From the NCBI GenBank assembly GCA_001898645.1, contig MKUQ01000025.1, positions 1-64,000 of the forward strand: a stretch of DNA of 64,000 nucleotides, in the 5' to 3' direction. Under the pieces are notes generated by a model. The model was not told the origin of the DNA. It searched no databases and was given only the letters and a program-made list of their open reading frames with translations. The translations under genes and the position numbers were made by a program. Position 1 is the stretch's first letter; the number at the start of each line of letters is the position of its first letter. Source of the stretch: Burkholderiales bacterium 70-64. Its GTDB lineage: Bacteria > Pseudomonadota > Gammaproteobacteria > Burkholderiales > Burkholderiaceae_E. This document shows positions 16,652 through 24,463 of this stretch, piece after piece.

Positions 16652-16999
16652 TATATGCGCCTTGGCTCCACGACGCTGTTTTCGGCGCTCGACATCGCCA
16701 CGTGCGAGGTCATCTGGCAATTGCGCCGGCGCCGTCGCGCCAGCGGGTTCCTCGCGTCACGCCGACTTTGACCTCCTGGCCGAGCCAAGTCGAGCGCTGG
16801 TTCGCCACGCTCACCGACAAATACATCCGGCGCGGCGCGCATCGCTCCATGCGCTAACTCGAGCAGACAATCCGCCATTATCTGTCTGGACGCACATAAC
16901 GCTGACCCAAAGCCGCCGTTCGTCTGGACCAAATCTGCCGATGACATCCTTATGAGCATCCAGAATTCTTGTATGAGAATTTCAATCTCACGATCCTAG
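16652..16999 (+). pseudogene. decayed IS630-family transposase remnant
   Basis: Fragments of an IS630-type transposase can be read across frames. YMRLGSTTLFSALDIATCEVIWQ is followed by a large internal deletion. Then come TPTLTSWPSQVERWFATLTDKYIRRGAHRSMR, a stop where the next residue should be, LEQTIRHYLSG, a frameshift, and PFVWTKSADDILMSIQNS to a TAG. The phrases QVERWFA, DKxIRRG and FVWTKSADDIL are typical of the family's C-terminal part. Stops, shifts and the deletion make it nonfunctional. It abuts the accessory ATPase-PIN-ligase operon, consistent with that operon's arrival by transfer. Confidence 0.8.
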
Positions 17000-18729
17000 C
17001 CCGTCGTCCTGCGCCCGAGCGCGCGCGCCGCGAAGCGCATGCGCTGCGACAGCGGGAAGCGCCGGAAGGTCGATTTCGCGGTGCCGCTGGTGAAGGCGGT
17101 GCGGCGCGAATAGTCGATGCGTACGTCGACGATCACCGGGCGGCCGCCCCTGGCCTGCTCCCTCGCCTCGATCATCGCCACCGCGATGCGCGCGTCGCTC
17201 TCCATGCCGACCCAGGCCGCGCCGGTGGCGCGCGCCACGCCTTCGAGATCGAGCGCGCCCAGGGCGGTGCACGGCTTGCGCCCGTAAGGGATCTCCTGCG
17301 CCTGGGCGATCTGCGACAGCTCGCCGTCGCTGAAGACGAAGTAGACGATGCCGAGCCCGCGCGCGGCGGCGGTGACGATCTCCATGCAGGTCATCATGAA
17401 GCAGCCGTCGCCGACCACGGCGAACACCTCCTTGCCGGGCTGCGCGAGCCTGGCGCCGATGGCCGCCGGCACCGCATAGCCCATGGCGTTGAAGTCGGTG
17501 GGCGTGAGCAGCCTGCCGCCGCGGCGCATCGGGAACAGCTCGGCGGCGAGGTAGGTGTGGTTGCCGTCGTCGAGCACGGTGATCGCGTCGTCGGGCATCT
17601 GGCGGCGCAGCTCGTCGAAGAAGCGCGCCGGGTTGACGCGCCCGCCGCTGTCGTGGGCCAGCCACTGCTCGCGGTAGAGGCGCTTGTCGCGCGCGATGCC
17701 CTCGACCAGGGCGGTGGCGGGAGGGCGCGCGCCGCGGCCGCGCAGCTCGCCGAGCAGCGCCTGCAGGACGGTGCGGGCGTCGCCGGCGATCTTCACCGCG
17801 CTCGGGTAGTTGGCGTCGAACACCGTGGGGTCGATGTCGACGTGCACCAGGGCGGCCGGCACGGTGGCGGCGAAGCTTCCGGTCGGGATCTCGCCGAAGG
17901 CGGTGCCCACGGCGAGCATGGCGTCGCAGTCGCGAAAGGCGTTGCGCGCGGCCGGCACGGCCGAGGGGCTGAAGCCGAAGCCGGCGTGCAGCGGGTGGTC
18001 GGCCGGGAACGCGCCGAGCCCCTGCAGGGTGGTGGCCACCGGAGCCTGCAGCAGCTCGGCGATCGCAGCGACCTCGTCGATTGCGCCGCGCGCGCCCCAG
18101 CCGACGAACAGGCCGACCTTGCCGGCATGCGCCAGCACGTCGGCCGCCGCGGCGACGAGCCCGGCATCGGGCGCCGCGAGCGCGGCCGGGGGCTGCCAGC
18201 GCGGCAGCTCGCCGGCTTCGCCCGGGAACAGCTGCAGGTTCACCGGGATCTCGACCAGCACCGGTCCGGGCTTGCCGGAGGTGGCGATGCGCCAGGCCTC
18301 GAAGAGGGTCGGCACCACCTCGGCGTGGCGCTCGATGCGGAATGCCGCCTTGGTGAGCGGACGCGCCAGCTCGAGCTGGTCGATCCCGTGCAGCTTGAAG
18401 CGCTGAGGGGTGTCGGTGCGCACGCCGCCGGTGATCACCAGCATCGGGATGCCGTCGAGCAGCGCCTCGCCGATGCCGCTGGCGGCGTGGGTGAAGCCGG
18501 CCGCCGGCACGATGGCCAGCGCGCCGATGGTGTCGTCGGCGGTGCGGCTCACCGCGTCGGCCATGAAGGCCGCGCAGCCTTCGTGGGTGACCAGCACCGG
18601 CGTGATCGCCGCGGCGTTGTTCAGCTCGTCGTACAGCTCGGTGTTGTGCACGCCCGGTATGCCGAAGGTGTAGCGGATGCCGAGCTGCTGCAGCGCATGC
18701 ACGGCGAGCCAGGCCGCGGTCTTCTTCAT
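16996..18729 (-). CDS. thiamine pyrophosphate-dependent enzyme, acetolactate synthase-like
   Basis: This 577-residue three-domain TPP enzyme has the cofactor-activating Glu in VTHEGCAAF (about residue 50). The central domain includes KVGLFVGWGARGA, and the TPP/Mg motif VVGDGCFMMTCMEIVTAA is near residues 440-457. The family covers acetolactate synthases, benzoylformate decarboxylases and sulfoacetaldehyde or oxalyl-CoA enzymes. No regulatory small subunit is adjacent, so anabolic IlvB is unlikely. The following flavoprotein gene (upstream on the same strand) suggests a catabolic pair. The 3' end overlaps the IS630 remnant by 4 bases (shared CTAG). Confidence 0.83.
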   Translation of the reverse strand: MKKTAAWLAVHALQQLGIRYTFGIPGVHNTELYDELNNAAAITPVLVTHEGCAAFMADAVSRTADDTIGALAIVPAAGFTHAASGIGEALLDGIPMLVITGGVRTDTPQRFKLHGIDQLELARPLTKAAFRIERHAEVVPTLFEAWRIATSGKPGPVLVEIPVNLQLFPGEAGELPRWQPPAALAAPDAGLVAAAADVLAHAGKVGLFVGWGARGAIDEVAAIAELLQAPVATTLQGLGAFPADHPLHAGFGFSPSAVPAARNAFRDCDAMLAVGTAFGEIPTGSFAATVPAALVHVDIDPTVFDANYPSAVKIAGDARTVLQALLGELRGRGARPPATALVEGIARDKRLYREQWLAHDSGGRVNPARFFDELRRQMPDDAITVLDDGNHTYLAAELFPMRRGGRLLTPTDFNAMGYAVPAAIGARLAQPGKEVFAVVGDGCFMMTCMEIVTAAARGLGIVYFVFSDGELSQIAQAQEIPYGRKPCTALGALDLEGVARATGAAWVGMESDARIAVAMIEAREQARGGRPVIVDVRIDYSRRTAFTSGTAKSTFRRFPLSQRMRFAARALGRRTTG

Positions 18730-18777
18730 GGTGCGTATCCCATTGGGGTCGAGTCGATCTGCCGGTGTCGGGTCGAT

Positions 18778-20409
18778 CTAGCGCGCGATCGCCCGCGCGG
18801 CGCGGCGCGCGCCGTAGATGCAGCCGCCGAGGAAGGTGCCCTCGAGGCCGCGCAGCCCGTTTATGCCGCCGCCGCCGAAGCCGGCCGCCTCACCGGCGGC
18901 GTACAGGCCGGGGATGGGCCGGCCCACGGTGTCGAGCACGCGCGCGTCGAGATCGGTCTGGATGCCGCCCAGGCTCTTGCGGCTGATGATGAACTCGCGG
19001 ATGGCGATGAGCGGCCGCGCGCCGGGGTCGTCGATCCTCTGGAAGCGGCAGGTGCGCATGCGGTCGCCGCGCCAGCGGCGCAGGTGCGCGATGCGGCGCA
19101 GCTGCTCGTCGTTGTGCAGCGCCGGGCCGCGCTCGATCTCGGCGTCGTAGCGCCGCACCGCGGCGCCGACCGCTTCGAGGCTGACCGCCTCGTCGCCCTG
19201 CAGGGCGTTCATCTTCGCCACCAGCTCCGGCAGCGAGGCGGCCGTCACGACGTCGGGGCAGTGCCGCGTGACCTCGTCGAGCAGCCAGCGGTTGCCCAGC
19301 AGCGAATCGCGTAGGAAGCCGGCGATGCTGCGCTCGCGCAGCGACGGGTTGAACTCGGCGCCCGAGATCGCCAGCTCCTTGAGCGCGATGCGGCGGTTGA
19401 GCACCTGCCAGGAGTACTGGCGCTCCTGCCGGCAGACCTGGGTGACCAGCTCGCGCGTATCGAAGCCGCTGACCAGCGGCATCGGGCCGATGCGCTCGCC
19501 GCGCCAGTTCAGCCACAGCGCCGAGCGTGGCGGCACCAGCGACAGGCCGTGGCCGGGCTTGCGCGGCTTCCAATGGTGCACGCCGGCGGCGTAGTTCCAC
19601 ATGCGGTCGAGGAAGGTGAGGTTGCCTCCGACCGCCTGCACCGCGTCGTGCAGGGTGCCGTCGGCGTAGCGGTGCGAGCCGTTGAGGATGGTCGGCGGCG
19701 GCGTTCCCCAGTCGGCGTGCCAGTGCCGGCGCACGCGCTCGAGGCTGCCGTTGATGCCGCCGGCGGCGACCAGCACCGCGCCGGCGCGCGCCACGAATTC
19801 CTCGCGCCCCGCCGGCTGCGCCCCGTTCTCCTCGAGGGCGCCGTGGCAGCCGCACACGCGCCCACCCTCGTCGAGCAGCGCCTCCACGCGGTGGCCGAAG
19901 GCGAGCGTCAGCGCCGCGCGGCGCGGATGCGCCTGCAGCGCGGCGATCAGCTGCGTGGCCAGCACCTGCCCGGTGCCCCAGGTGACGTGCCAACGCGGCA
20001 CCGAGTTGCCGCCGCCGAACGAGCCGCGCTCGACCCACAGCGGCAGCGGCAGGAAGCGGATGCCGCGTGCGCGCAGCCACTGGTAGATCTCGTCGTGGCT
20101 GTCGTTGACATAGGCCTCGGCCCAGCGGCGCGGCCAGTGTTCGGCGCGCTCGTCGCGCCCGAACTCGCCGAAGGCGAGCCAGTCCTGCAGCGCCAGCTCG
20201 GGCGTGTCGCGGATCTTCGAGCGCCGCTGCTCGGGCGTGCCCACCAGCAGGATGCCGCCGAAGCTCTCCCGGGCGAGGCCGCCGAAGCTGGCTTCGACAT
20301 CGCGATCGAGCAGCGTGACGCGCCTGCCCGCCGACAGCAGCTCGAGCGCTGCCACGATGCCGGCCAGCCCCCCTCCGATGACGACGACATCGCTCTCGTA
20401 TTGGCGCAT
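18778..20409 (-). CDS. FAD-binding dehydrogenase (fumarate reductase/3-ketosteroid dehydrogenase-like)
   Basis: The 543-residue flavoprotein starts MRQYESDVVVIGGGLAGIVAALELL, an N-terminal Rossmann FAD site. It has FGGLARESFGGI after the first strand-helix unit. The C-terminal FAD motif is GGIQTDLDARVLDTVGRPIPGLYAAGEAAGFGGGGINGLRGLEGTFLGGC. The organisation is that of the succinate dehydrogenase/fumarate reductase flavoprotein superfamily, close to proteins annotated as FAD-binding dehydrogenases. The ATG at 20409 is preferred to one at 20466, which adds a low-quality leader. It precedes the TPP enzyme gene by about 50 bases, so the two probably form an operon. The substrate is unknown. Confidence 0.85.
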   Translation of the reverse strand: MRQYESDVVVIGGGLAGIVAALELLSAGRRVTLLDRDVEASFGGLARESFGGILLVGTPEQRRSKIRDTPELALQDWLAFGEFGRDERAEHWPRRWAEAYVNDSHDEIYQWLRARGIRFLPLPLWVERGSFGGGNSVPRWHVTWGTGQVLATQLIAALQAHPRRAALTLAFGHRVEALLDEGGRVCGCHGALEENGAQPAGREEFVARAGAVLVAAGGINGSLERVRRHWHADWGTPPPTILNGSHRYADGTLHDAVQAVGGNLTFLDRMWNYAAGVHHWKPRKPGHGLSLVPPRSALWLNWRGERIGPMPLVSGFDTRELVTQVCRQERQYSWQVLNRRIALKELAISGAEFNPSLRERSIAGFLRDSLLGNRWLLDEVTRHCPDVVTAASLPELVAKMNALQGDEAVSLEAVGAAVRRYDAEIERGPALHNDEQLRRIAHLRRWRGDRMRTCRFQRIDDPGARPLIAIREFIISRKSLGGIQTDLDARVLDTVGRPIPGLYAAGEAAGFGGGGINGLRGLEGTFLGGCIYGARRAARAIAR

Positions 20410-20618
20410 GGCTTGCCCGGAACCGGAATGCCCGGGATTCTCGCCCAGGCGGCGGGGTGGCGCCATCCCCGTGCATTCGGCCTCGTGTGTTCGACCGCGC
20501 GTTCGGTCCCGTGCATGGAGCCCCGCGTGTCCGGCTCCGTACCCTGCATTCAGCTCCGGTTCAGCCGCCCGGCCCTATCCTGCGATCCGATTCCGACCGA
20601 AAGACCTCCGTAACCATC

Positions 20619-21206
20619 ATGACGACGGCAACGACGACTGACGCGCCCGCGCATTTTTCGCGCTGGCAGATCCGCCTGCACTGGCTGACCCTGCTGGCGA
20701 TCGCGCTCGCCTACGGCGCGATCGAGGCCAAGGGCTTCATCCCCAAGGGAATGGCGGCCCACGACATCGTGAAGCGGCTGCACTTCGACTTCGGTGTGCT
20801 GGTATGGGTGCTGATGCTGGTCCGGCTCGGCCTGCGGCTGCATCGTCCCGATCCGGCCATCGTGCCGGCGTTGCCGCGCTGGCAGGCGGTCGCGGCGCGG
20901 CTGGCGCATGGACTGCTGTACGTCACCTTCCTCGCGCTGCCGGTGCTGGGCGTGCTGGCGCTGGCTTACGGCGGCAAGCAGTGGTCGCTGCTCGGCTTCG
21001 CCGTGCCCGACTTCGTGACGCCCGACCGCGCCACCGGGAGGACGCTGAAGGAGATCCACGAGGCCTGGGCCGAGGCCGGCTACTTCTTCATCGGGCTGCA
21101 CGCCGCCGCGGCGCTGCTGCACCACTACGTCCGGCGCGACAGCGCGCTGCTCGGCATGATGCCGGCGCACTGGGCGACGCGCGGCCGGCGCGGCAGGATC
21201 TCTTGA
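20619..21206 (+). CDS. cytochrome b561-family protein
   Basis: This 195-residue four-helix membrane protein is of the bacterial cytochrome b561 (CybB) type. The helices begin near residues 17, 53, 96 and 152. Candidate haem ligands are His21 (IRLHW), His55 (RLHFDFG), His147 (EIHEAW) and His161 (GLHAAAALLHHY). Relatives oxidise ubiquinol or pass electrons to oxygen or periplasmic acceptors, often under oxidative stress. The gene is divergent from the flavoprotein gene across a 209-base spacer holding GTGCATTC-like repeats and no recognisable regulator site. Confidence 0.88.
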   Translation: MTTATTTDAPAHFSRWQIRLHWLTLLAIALAYGAIEAKGFIPKGMAAHDIVKRLHFDFGVLVWVLMLVRLGLRLHRPDPAIVPALPRWQAVAARLAHGLLYVTFLALPVLGVLALAYGGKQWSLLGFAVPDFVTPDRATGRTLKEIHEAWAEAGYFFIGLHAAAALLHHYVRRDSALLGMMPAHWATRGRRGRIS

Positions 21207-21307
21207 TCTGGCGCATGGACGAGGCGCGGCGCCCGGCGCCATCGTGATCGTCTGTCCGGCTGCCGCGTTGCGGCGCGGCCCGGTCGCACACACGGGGGCG
21301 CCGCATC

Positions 21308-22843
21308 ATGCAATCCGGAATGAACGCCGCCGCGGCGCTGTTCGAGCGCGGCGATGCACAGCGCATCGCCATCGTCTGCGGCGAGCGGCAGATCACCTAC
21401 GGCGAGCTTGCCGACCGGGTGGCGCGCGCCGCCCAGGCCTGGCAGGCGGCCGGGCTGGCTCCCGACGATCGCGCGATGGTGCTCGCCCCGGACGGCATCG
21501 AATGGACCGAGGCCTACCTGGGGGCCATCTGGGCCGGCGGCGTGCCGATCGGCGCCAACCCGCGCGTCCCGCTGCCGGAGCTGGCGCCCATCCTCGCCGA
21601 ATCGCAGGCCCGCTACGCCTGGGTCGCGCCGGCGCTGGCGTCCGGCGTGCAGGCAATGGCCGGCGCGATGCAGGGCGGTCCCGCGGTCGTCACCCCGGCA
21701 TCGGTGCCTGGCACGATCGACTGGAACGCACTGCTCGCCGCGGCGCGGGCTATCGCGCCGGTACCCCGGCGGCCGCACGACGCCGCCCTGTGGATCAGCA
21801 CCTCGGGCACCACCGGCCGGCCCAAGGCGGTGATCCACATGCAGACGGTGACCGCGCCCTGCGACGCCTTCGCGCGCGAGCTGCTGGGCGCGAGTGCCGA
21901 CGATCGCCTCTACGCCACCTCCAAGCTTACCTTCGCCTACGCGCTGGCCAACAGCTTCTTCGCCGGCCTGCGCCTGGGCGCGACGGTGATCCTCGACGAG
22001 GAGTGGCCCAATGCCGAGCGCGTCGCGGCCATGGCCGAGCGCCATCGCCCGACGCTGCTGTTCAGCGTGCCTACGCTGTATCGCGGCATGCTGCAGGCGG
22101 GCGTGGCCGAGCGCCTGGCGCGCTGCGGCGTGCGCCACTACGTCTCGGCCGGCGAGGCGCTGCCGCCGGTGCTGTGCGACGGGTGGCGCGAGCGCACCGG
22201 CAGGGCGCCGTGGTCGGGCTACGGCACCTCCGAGACGCTGTGCCTGATGCTCTACAGCGAGGACGGCCGGCGGCTGCGGCCGACGCCGCTGACGCAGATG
22301 CGCTTCCCGGATGCCTCGACGGGCCTGCCGCAGCGCATCCTGGTCGAGCATCCGGCCGTCGCCGCCGGCTACTGGCAGCGCCCCGACGACCAGCGCGACG
22401 CCTTCCACGACGGCGCGTTCCGACCCGGCGACCTGTTCCTGCGCCACGATGACGGCCTGGAGTTCGTCGGCCGCAACGACGACCTGCTCAAGGTCGCCGG
22501 CCAGTGGGTCAGCACGCAGTGGGTCGAGCAGCATTTGCAGGGCGCCTGCGGCGATGCGCTGCAGACGCTGGCCGCGGTGGGCGTGACCACGGCCGAGGGC
22601 CTGGGCGGCATCGCGGCGTTCGTGATCGCCGTGCCGGGCCTCGAGGCGCAGGCGCACCAGCGCCTGCAGGCGGCCATCGCCGACCTGCCGGGCCACAAGC
22701 GTCCACGCTGGGTGCACTGGGTCGAGAGCCTGCCGCAGACGGCCACCGGCAAGCTGCAGCGCTCCCGCTTGGTCGAGCTTCACCGGCGCGCCGTCGAGGA
22801 CGGCAACTCACCGCGGCGGGCACACGCGGGCGCCCCCGGATAG
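21308..22843 (+). CDS. AMP-dependent acyl-CoA synthetase (benzoate-CoA ligase-like)
   Basis: This 511-residue ANL enzyme activates a carboxylate to an acyl-adenylate and then to a CoA thioester. The motifs are complete: P-loop STSGTTGRPKAV (about residues 160-171), adenine site GYGTSET (about 303), hinge region GDLF with GRNDDLLKVAGQWVS, and catalytic Lys in TATGKLQR (about 480). LTFAYALANSFFAGLRLGATVIL resembles benzoate/4-hydroxybenzoate-CoA ligases, so an aromatic acid substrate is plausible but unproven. A perfect hairpin follows the stop and separates it from the convergent reductase gene. Confidence 0.85.
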   Translation: MQSGMNAAAALFERGDAQRIAIVCGERQITYGELADRVARAAQAWQAAGLAPDDRAMVLAPDGIEWTEAYLGAIWAGGVPIGANPRVPLPELAPILAESQARYAWVAPALASGVQAMAGAMQGGPAVVTPASVPGTIDWNALLAAARAIAPVPRRPHDAALWISTSGTTGRPKAVIHMQTVTAPCDAFARELLGASADDRLYATSKLTFAYALANSFFAGLRLGATVILDEEWPNAERVAAMAERHRPTLLFSVPTLYRGMLQAGVAERLARCGVRHYVSAGEALPPVLCDGWRERTGRAPWSGYGTSETLCLMLYSEDGRRLRPTPLTQMRFPDASTGLPQRILVEHPAVAAGYWQRPDDQRDAFHDGAFRPGDLFLRHDDGLEFVGRNDDLLKVAGQWVSTQWVEQHLQGACGDALQTLAAVGVTTAEGLGGIAAFVIAVPGLEAQAHQRLQAAIADLPGHKRPRWVHWVESLPQTATGKLQRSRLVELHRRAVEDGNSPRRAHAGAPG

Positions 22844-22851
22844 ACGACCGG

Positions 22852-22892
22852 CAGAACGTGTGAAGGAACCGTAAATTCCTTCACACGTTCTG
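22852..22892. repeat. perfect 17-bp inverted repeat between convergent genes (GAACGTG family)
   Basis: The arms CAGAACGTGTGAAGGAA (22852-22868) and TTCCTTCACACGTTCTG (22876-22892) are perfect complements around a 7-base loop. The right arm includes the last codons and stop of the minus-strand reductase gene. A bidirectional terminator role is plausible, although there is no T-run. The arms resemble those at 45391-45452 and at the outside of the nested structure at 27811-28186, so this is one member of a dispersed family. Confidence 0.8.
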
Positions 22893-23900
22893 GCGGATGC
22901 AGATCTTGCCGAACTGCCTCCCGCTCTTCAGCCGCTCGAAAGCAGGCACCAGCTCCTCGAAGGCGAACGTCCGGTCGATCACCGGCGCCACGCCGTGCTG
23001 CTCGATGGCGCGGCACATCTGCTCGAAGTCGTCGCGATTGCCTACCGTGATGCCCTGCATGCGCACCTGGCGCGTCACGATATGCCCCAGCGAGGCCTGC
23101 AGGACGCCGCCCGAGAGCACGCCGATCATGGAGATGGTGCCGCCGGGGCGGATGCAGCGCAGCGACTGCGGCAGCGTCTTCTCGCCGCCGAGCTCGATGA
23201 TCTGGTCGTAGCCGCGGCCGCCGGTGATCTCGCGCGTGGCGCGCGCCCATTCGGGCGTGCGCACGTAATTGATCGCGGCGTCGGCGCCCATCGCGCGCAG
23301 GCGCTCGATCTTCTCGTCGCTCGAGGAGATCACGGTGATGTGCGCGCCGAACAGGCGCGCGAACTGCAGGGCGAACAGCGCCACCCCGCCCGAGCCCTGG
23401 ATCAGCACGTGCTCGCCCGGGCGGGTGGCGCCCAGGACGGCCAGCGCGCGCCACGCGGTCACGCCGGCGCAGGGCAGGCAGGCCGCCTGCTCGGGGCCGA
23501 ACGCCGCCGGCACCCGCGAGACGGCCGATTCGGGCACGCACATGTACTCGCTCATGGTGCCGTCGAGCGGGCCGCCGAGCGACTGCGTCAGGCGCGCGAG
23601 GTCGGGCTCGCCGCCGATCCAGTCGCGGAAGAACATCGGGCAGACCCGATCGCCGACCGCCACCCGGCGCACGCCGTCGCCCACGGCCACGACCTCGCCG
23701 GCGCCGTCCGACAGCGGCACGATGGGCAATGAACCGGTGAAGCTGCCGTAGCCGCCCTCGAGCACGACCAGGTCGCGGTAGTTGAGCGAGGAGGCCTGCA
23801 TCCTCAGCAGGACCTCGCCCGGCCCGGGCTGCGGGTCGGGGCGCGTCGTCAGGCGCAGGTTGGCCAGTCCCCAGTCGCCGTGGATCTCGTATGCCCGCAT
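22881..23900 (-). CDS. NAD(P)-dependent quinone oxidoreductase/alcohol dehydrogenase-like MDR protein
   Basis: The 339-residue medium-chain dehydrogenase/reductase has SSLNYRDL near residue 50 and the nucleotide-binding GSGGVALFALQFARLFGA (about 165-185). It also has CAGVTAWRAL before the Rossmann domain. The four-Cys structural zinc loop of true alcohol dehydrogenases is absent, pointing to the zinc-poor quinone oxidoreductase side of the family. The ATG at 23900 follows GGGAGCAGCC; an upstream ATG at 23933 is less likely. Its last codons form the right arm of the hairpin at 22852-22892. Confidence 0.85.
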   Translation of the reverse strand: MRAYEIHGDWGLANLRLTTRPDPQPGPGEVLLRMQASSLNYRDLVVLEGGYGSFTGSLPIVPLSDGAGEVVAVGDGVRRVAVGDRVCPMFFRDWIGGEPDLARLTQSLGGPLDGTMSEYMCVPESAVSRVPAAFGPEQAACLPCAGVTAWRALAVLGATRPGEHVLIQGSGGVALFALQFARLFGAHITVISSSDEKIERLRAMGADAAINYVRTPEWARATREITGGRGYDQIIELGGEKTLPQSLRCIRPGGTISMIGVLSGGVLQASLGHIVTRQVRMQGITVGNRDDFEQMCRAIEQHGVAPVIDRTFAFEELVPAFERLKSGRQFGKICIRQNV

Positions 23901-24021
23901 GGCTGCTCCCGTCCCGATGCCGATGGACGGCACTGTACCGCCAGGAGTCGCCCGACGTTGAGCCCCGGGCTCGATTCAACCCCATGGCCTCCCGGGGCGA
24001 TCGCGGCGCGGGTCATGAAGA

Positions 24022-24040
24022 AAGATATAGTATCGATCTT
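24022..24040. promoter_or_regulatory. dyad AAGAT-N9-ATCTT upstream of ferredoxin/oxidase operon (candidate NsrR site)
   Basis: AAGAT (24022-24026) and ATCTT (24036-24040) flank a 9-base spacer, with partial extension of the arms outward. A -10-like TATAGT overlaps it, as expected of a repressor site, and it lies 27 bases before the ferredoxin start. NsrR sites are dyads ending in AAGAT/ATCTT, and an NsrR-like gene closes this same cluster. The inner bases fit the published consensus only partly, so the match is suggestive. Confidence 0.45.
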
Positions 24041-24066
24041 CTTGCCCGATCTCCGGAGATTACGCC

Positions 24067-24411
24067 ATGACCCACGTCGTGAGCGAAGCCTGCATCAAGT
24101 GCAAGTACACCGACTGCGTCGACGTGTGCCCGGTCGATGCCTTCCGCGAGGGCAAGAACATGCTGGTGATCGACCCCGACGAGTGCATCGACTGCGGGGT
24201 GTGCATCCCGGAGTGTCCGGTCGAGGCGATCTCCACCGAGGAGGACGTACCGGCCGGGCAGGAGGCGTACGTCGCGCTGAACGCCGAGCTGGCGCCGCAG
24301 TGGCCGGTCATCACCAAGACCAAGGCGGCGCTGCCCGAGGCCGACCAGTGGGCCAAGGTCGCCGACAAGCAATCGCTGCTGGACAGGAGGGGAGCCGACG
24401 ATGACAAGTGA
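24067..24411 (+). CDS. fdxA: FdxA-type 7Fe ferredoxin
   Basis: This 114-residue cytoplasmic ferredoxin has cysteines at 9, 12, 17, 21 and 40, 43, 46, 50 ([15 protein letters not shown] and [15 protein letters not shown]). This is the pattern of Azotobacter FdI-like proteins that carry one [3Fe-4S] and one [4Fe-4S] cluster. The long C-terminal extension and length are normal. It starts an apparent operon with the cbb3-like oxidase genes. That is unusual, since those oxidases take electrons from cytochromes c. Overlapping its 3' end is a 20-codon ORF with its own strong ribosome site. Confidence 0.92.
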   Translation: MTHVVSEACIKCKYTDCVDVCPVDAFREGKNMLVIDPDECIDCGVCIPECPVEAISTEEDVPAGQEAYVALNAELAPQWPVITKTKAALPEADQWAKVADKQSLLDRRGADDDK

Positions 24412-24463
24412 CGCACCGATCCCGCGCGCGGCCGCGCGCTCCGCGAGCCGGAAGGCCGCGTGA
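24401..24463 (+). CDS. 20-codon ORF coupling fdxA to the oxidase gene
   Basis: AGGAGGGGAGCCGACG precedes an ATG at 24401 that opens [20 protein letters not shown] and stops in TGATG, whose ATG starts the oxidase subunit. The ribosome site is the strongest in the neighbourhood, while the oxidase start itself has none visible. This suggests a small translated leader that delivers ribosomes to the oxidase gene. The peptide has no recognisable similarity. Translation is inferred from the site and the overlap. Confidence 0.5.
   Translation: MTSDAPIPRAAARSASRKAA

Noticed and set aside
16996-18729. Biosynthetic acetolactate synthase IlvB
   Set aside because: No ilvN/ilvH small subunit or ilvC is adjacent and a flavoprotein dehydrogenase precedes it, so a catabolic TPP enzyme is more likely.
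16969-19314. 781-residue plus-strand ORF opposite the TPP enzyme and flavoprotein genes
   Set aside because: It is antisense to genes with intact cofactor motifs and has no recognisable domain.
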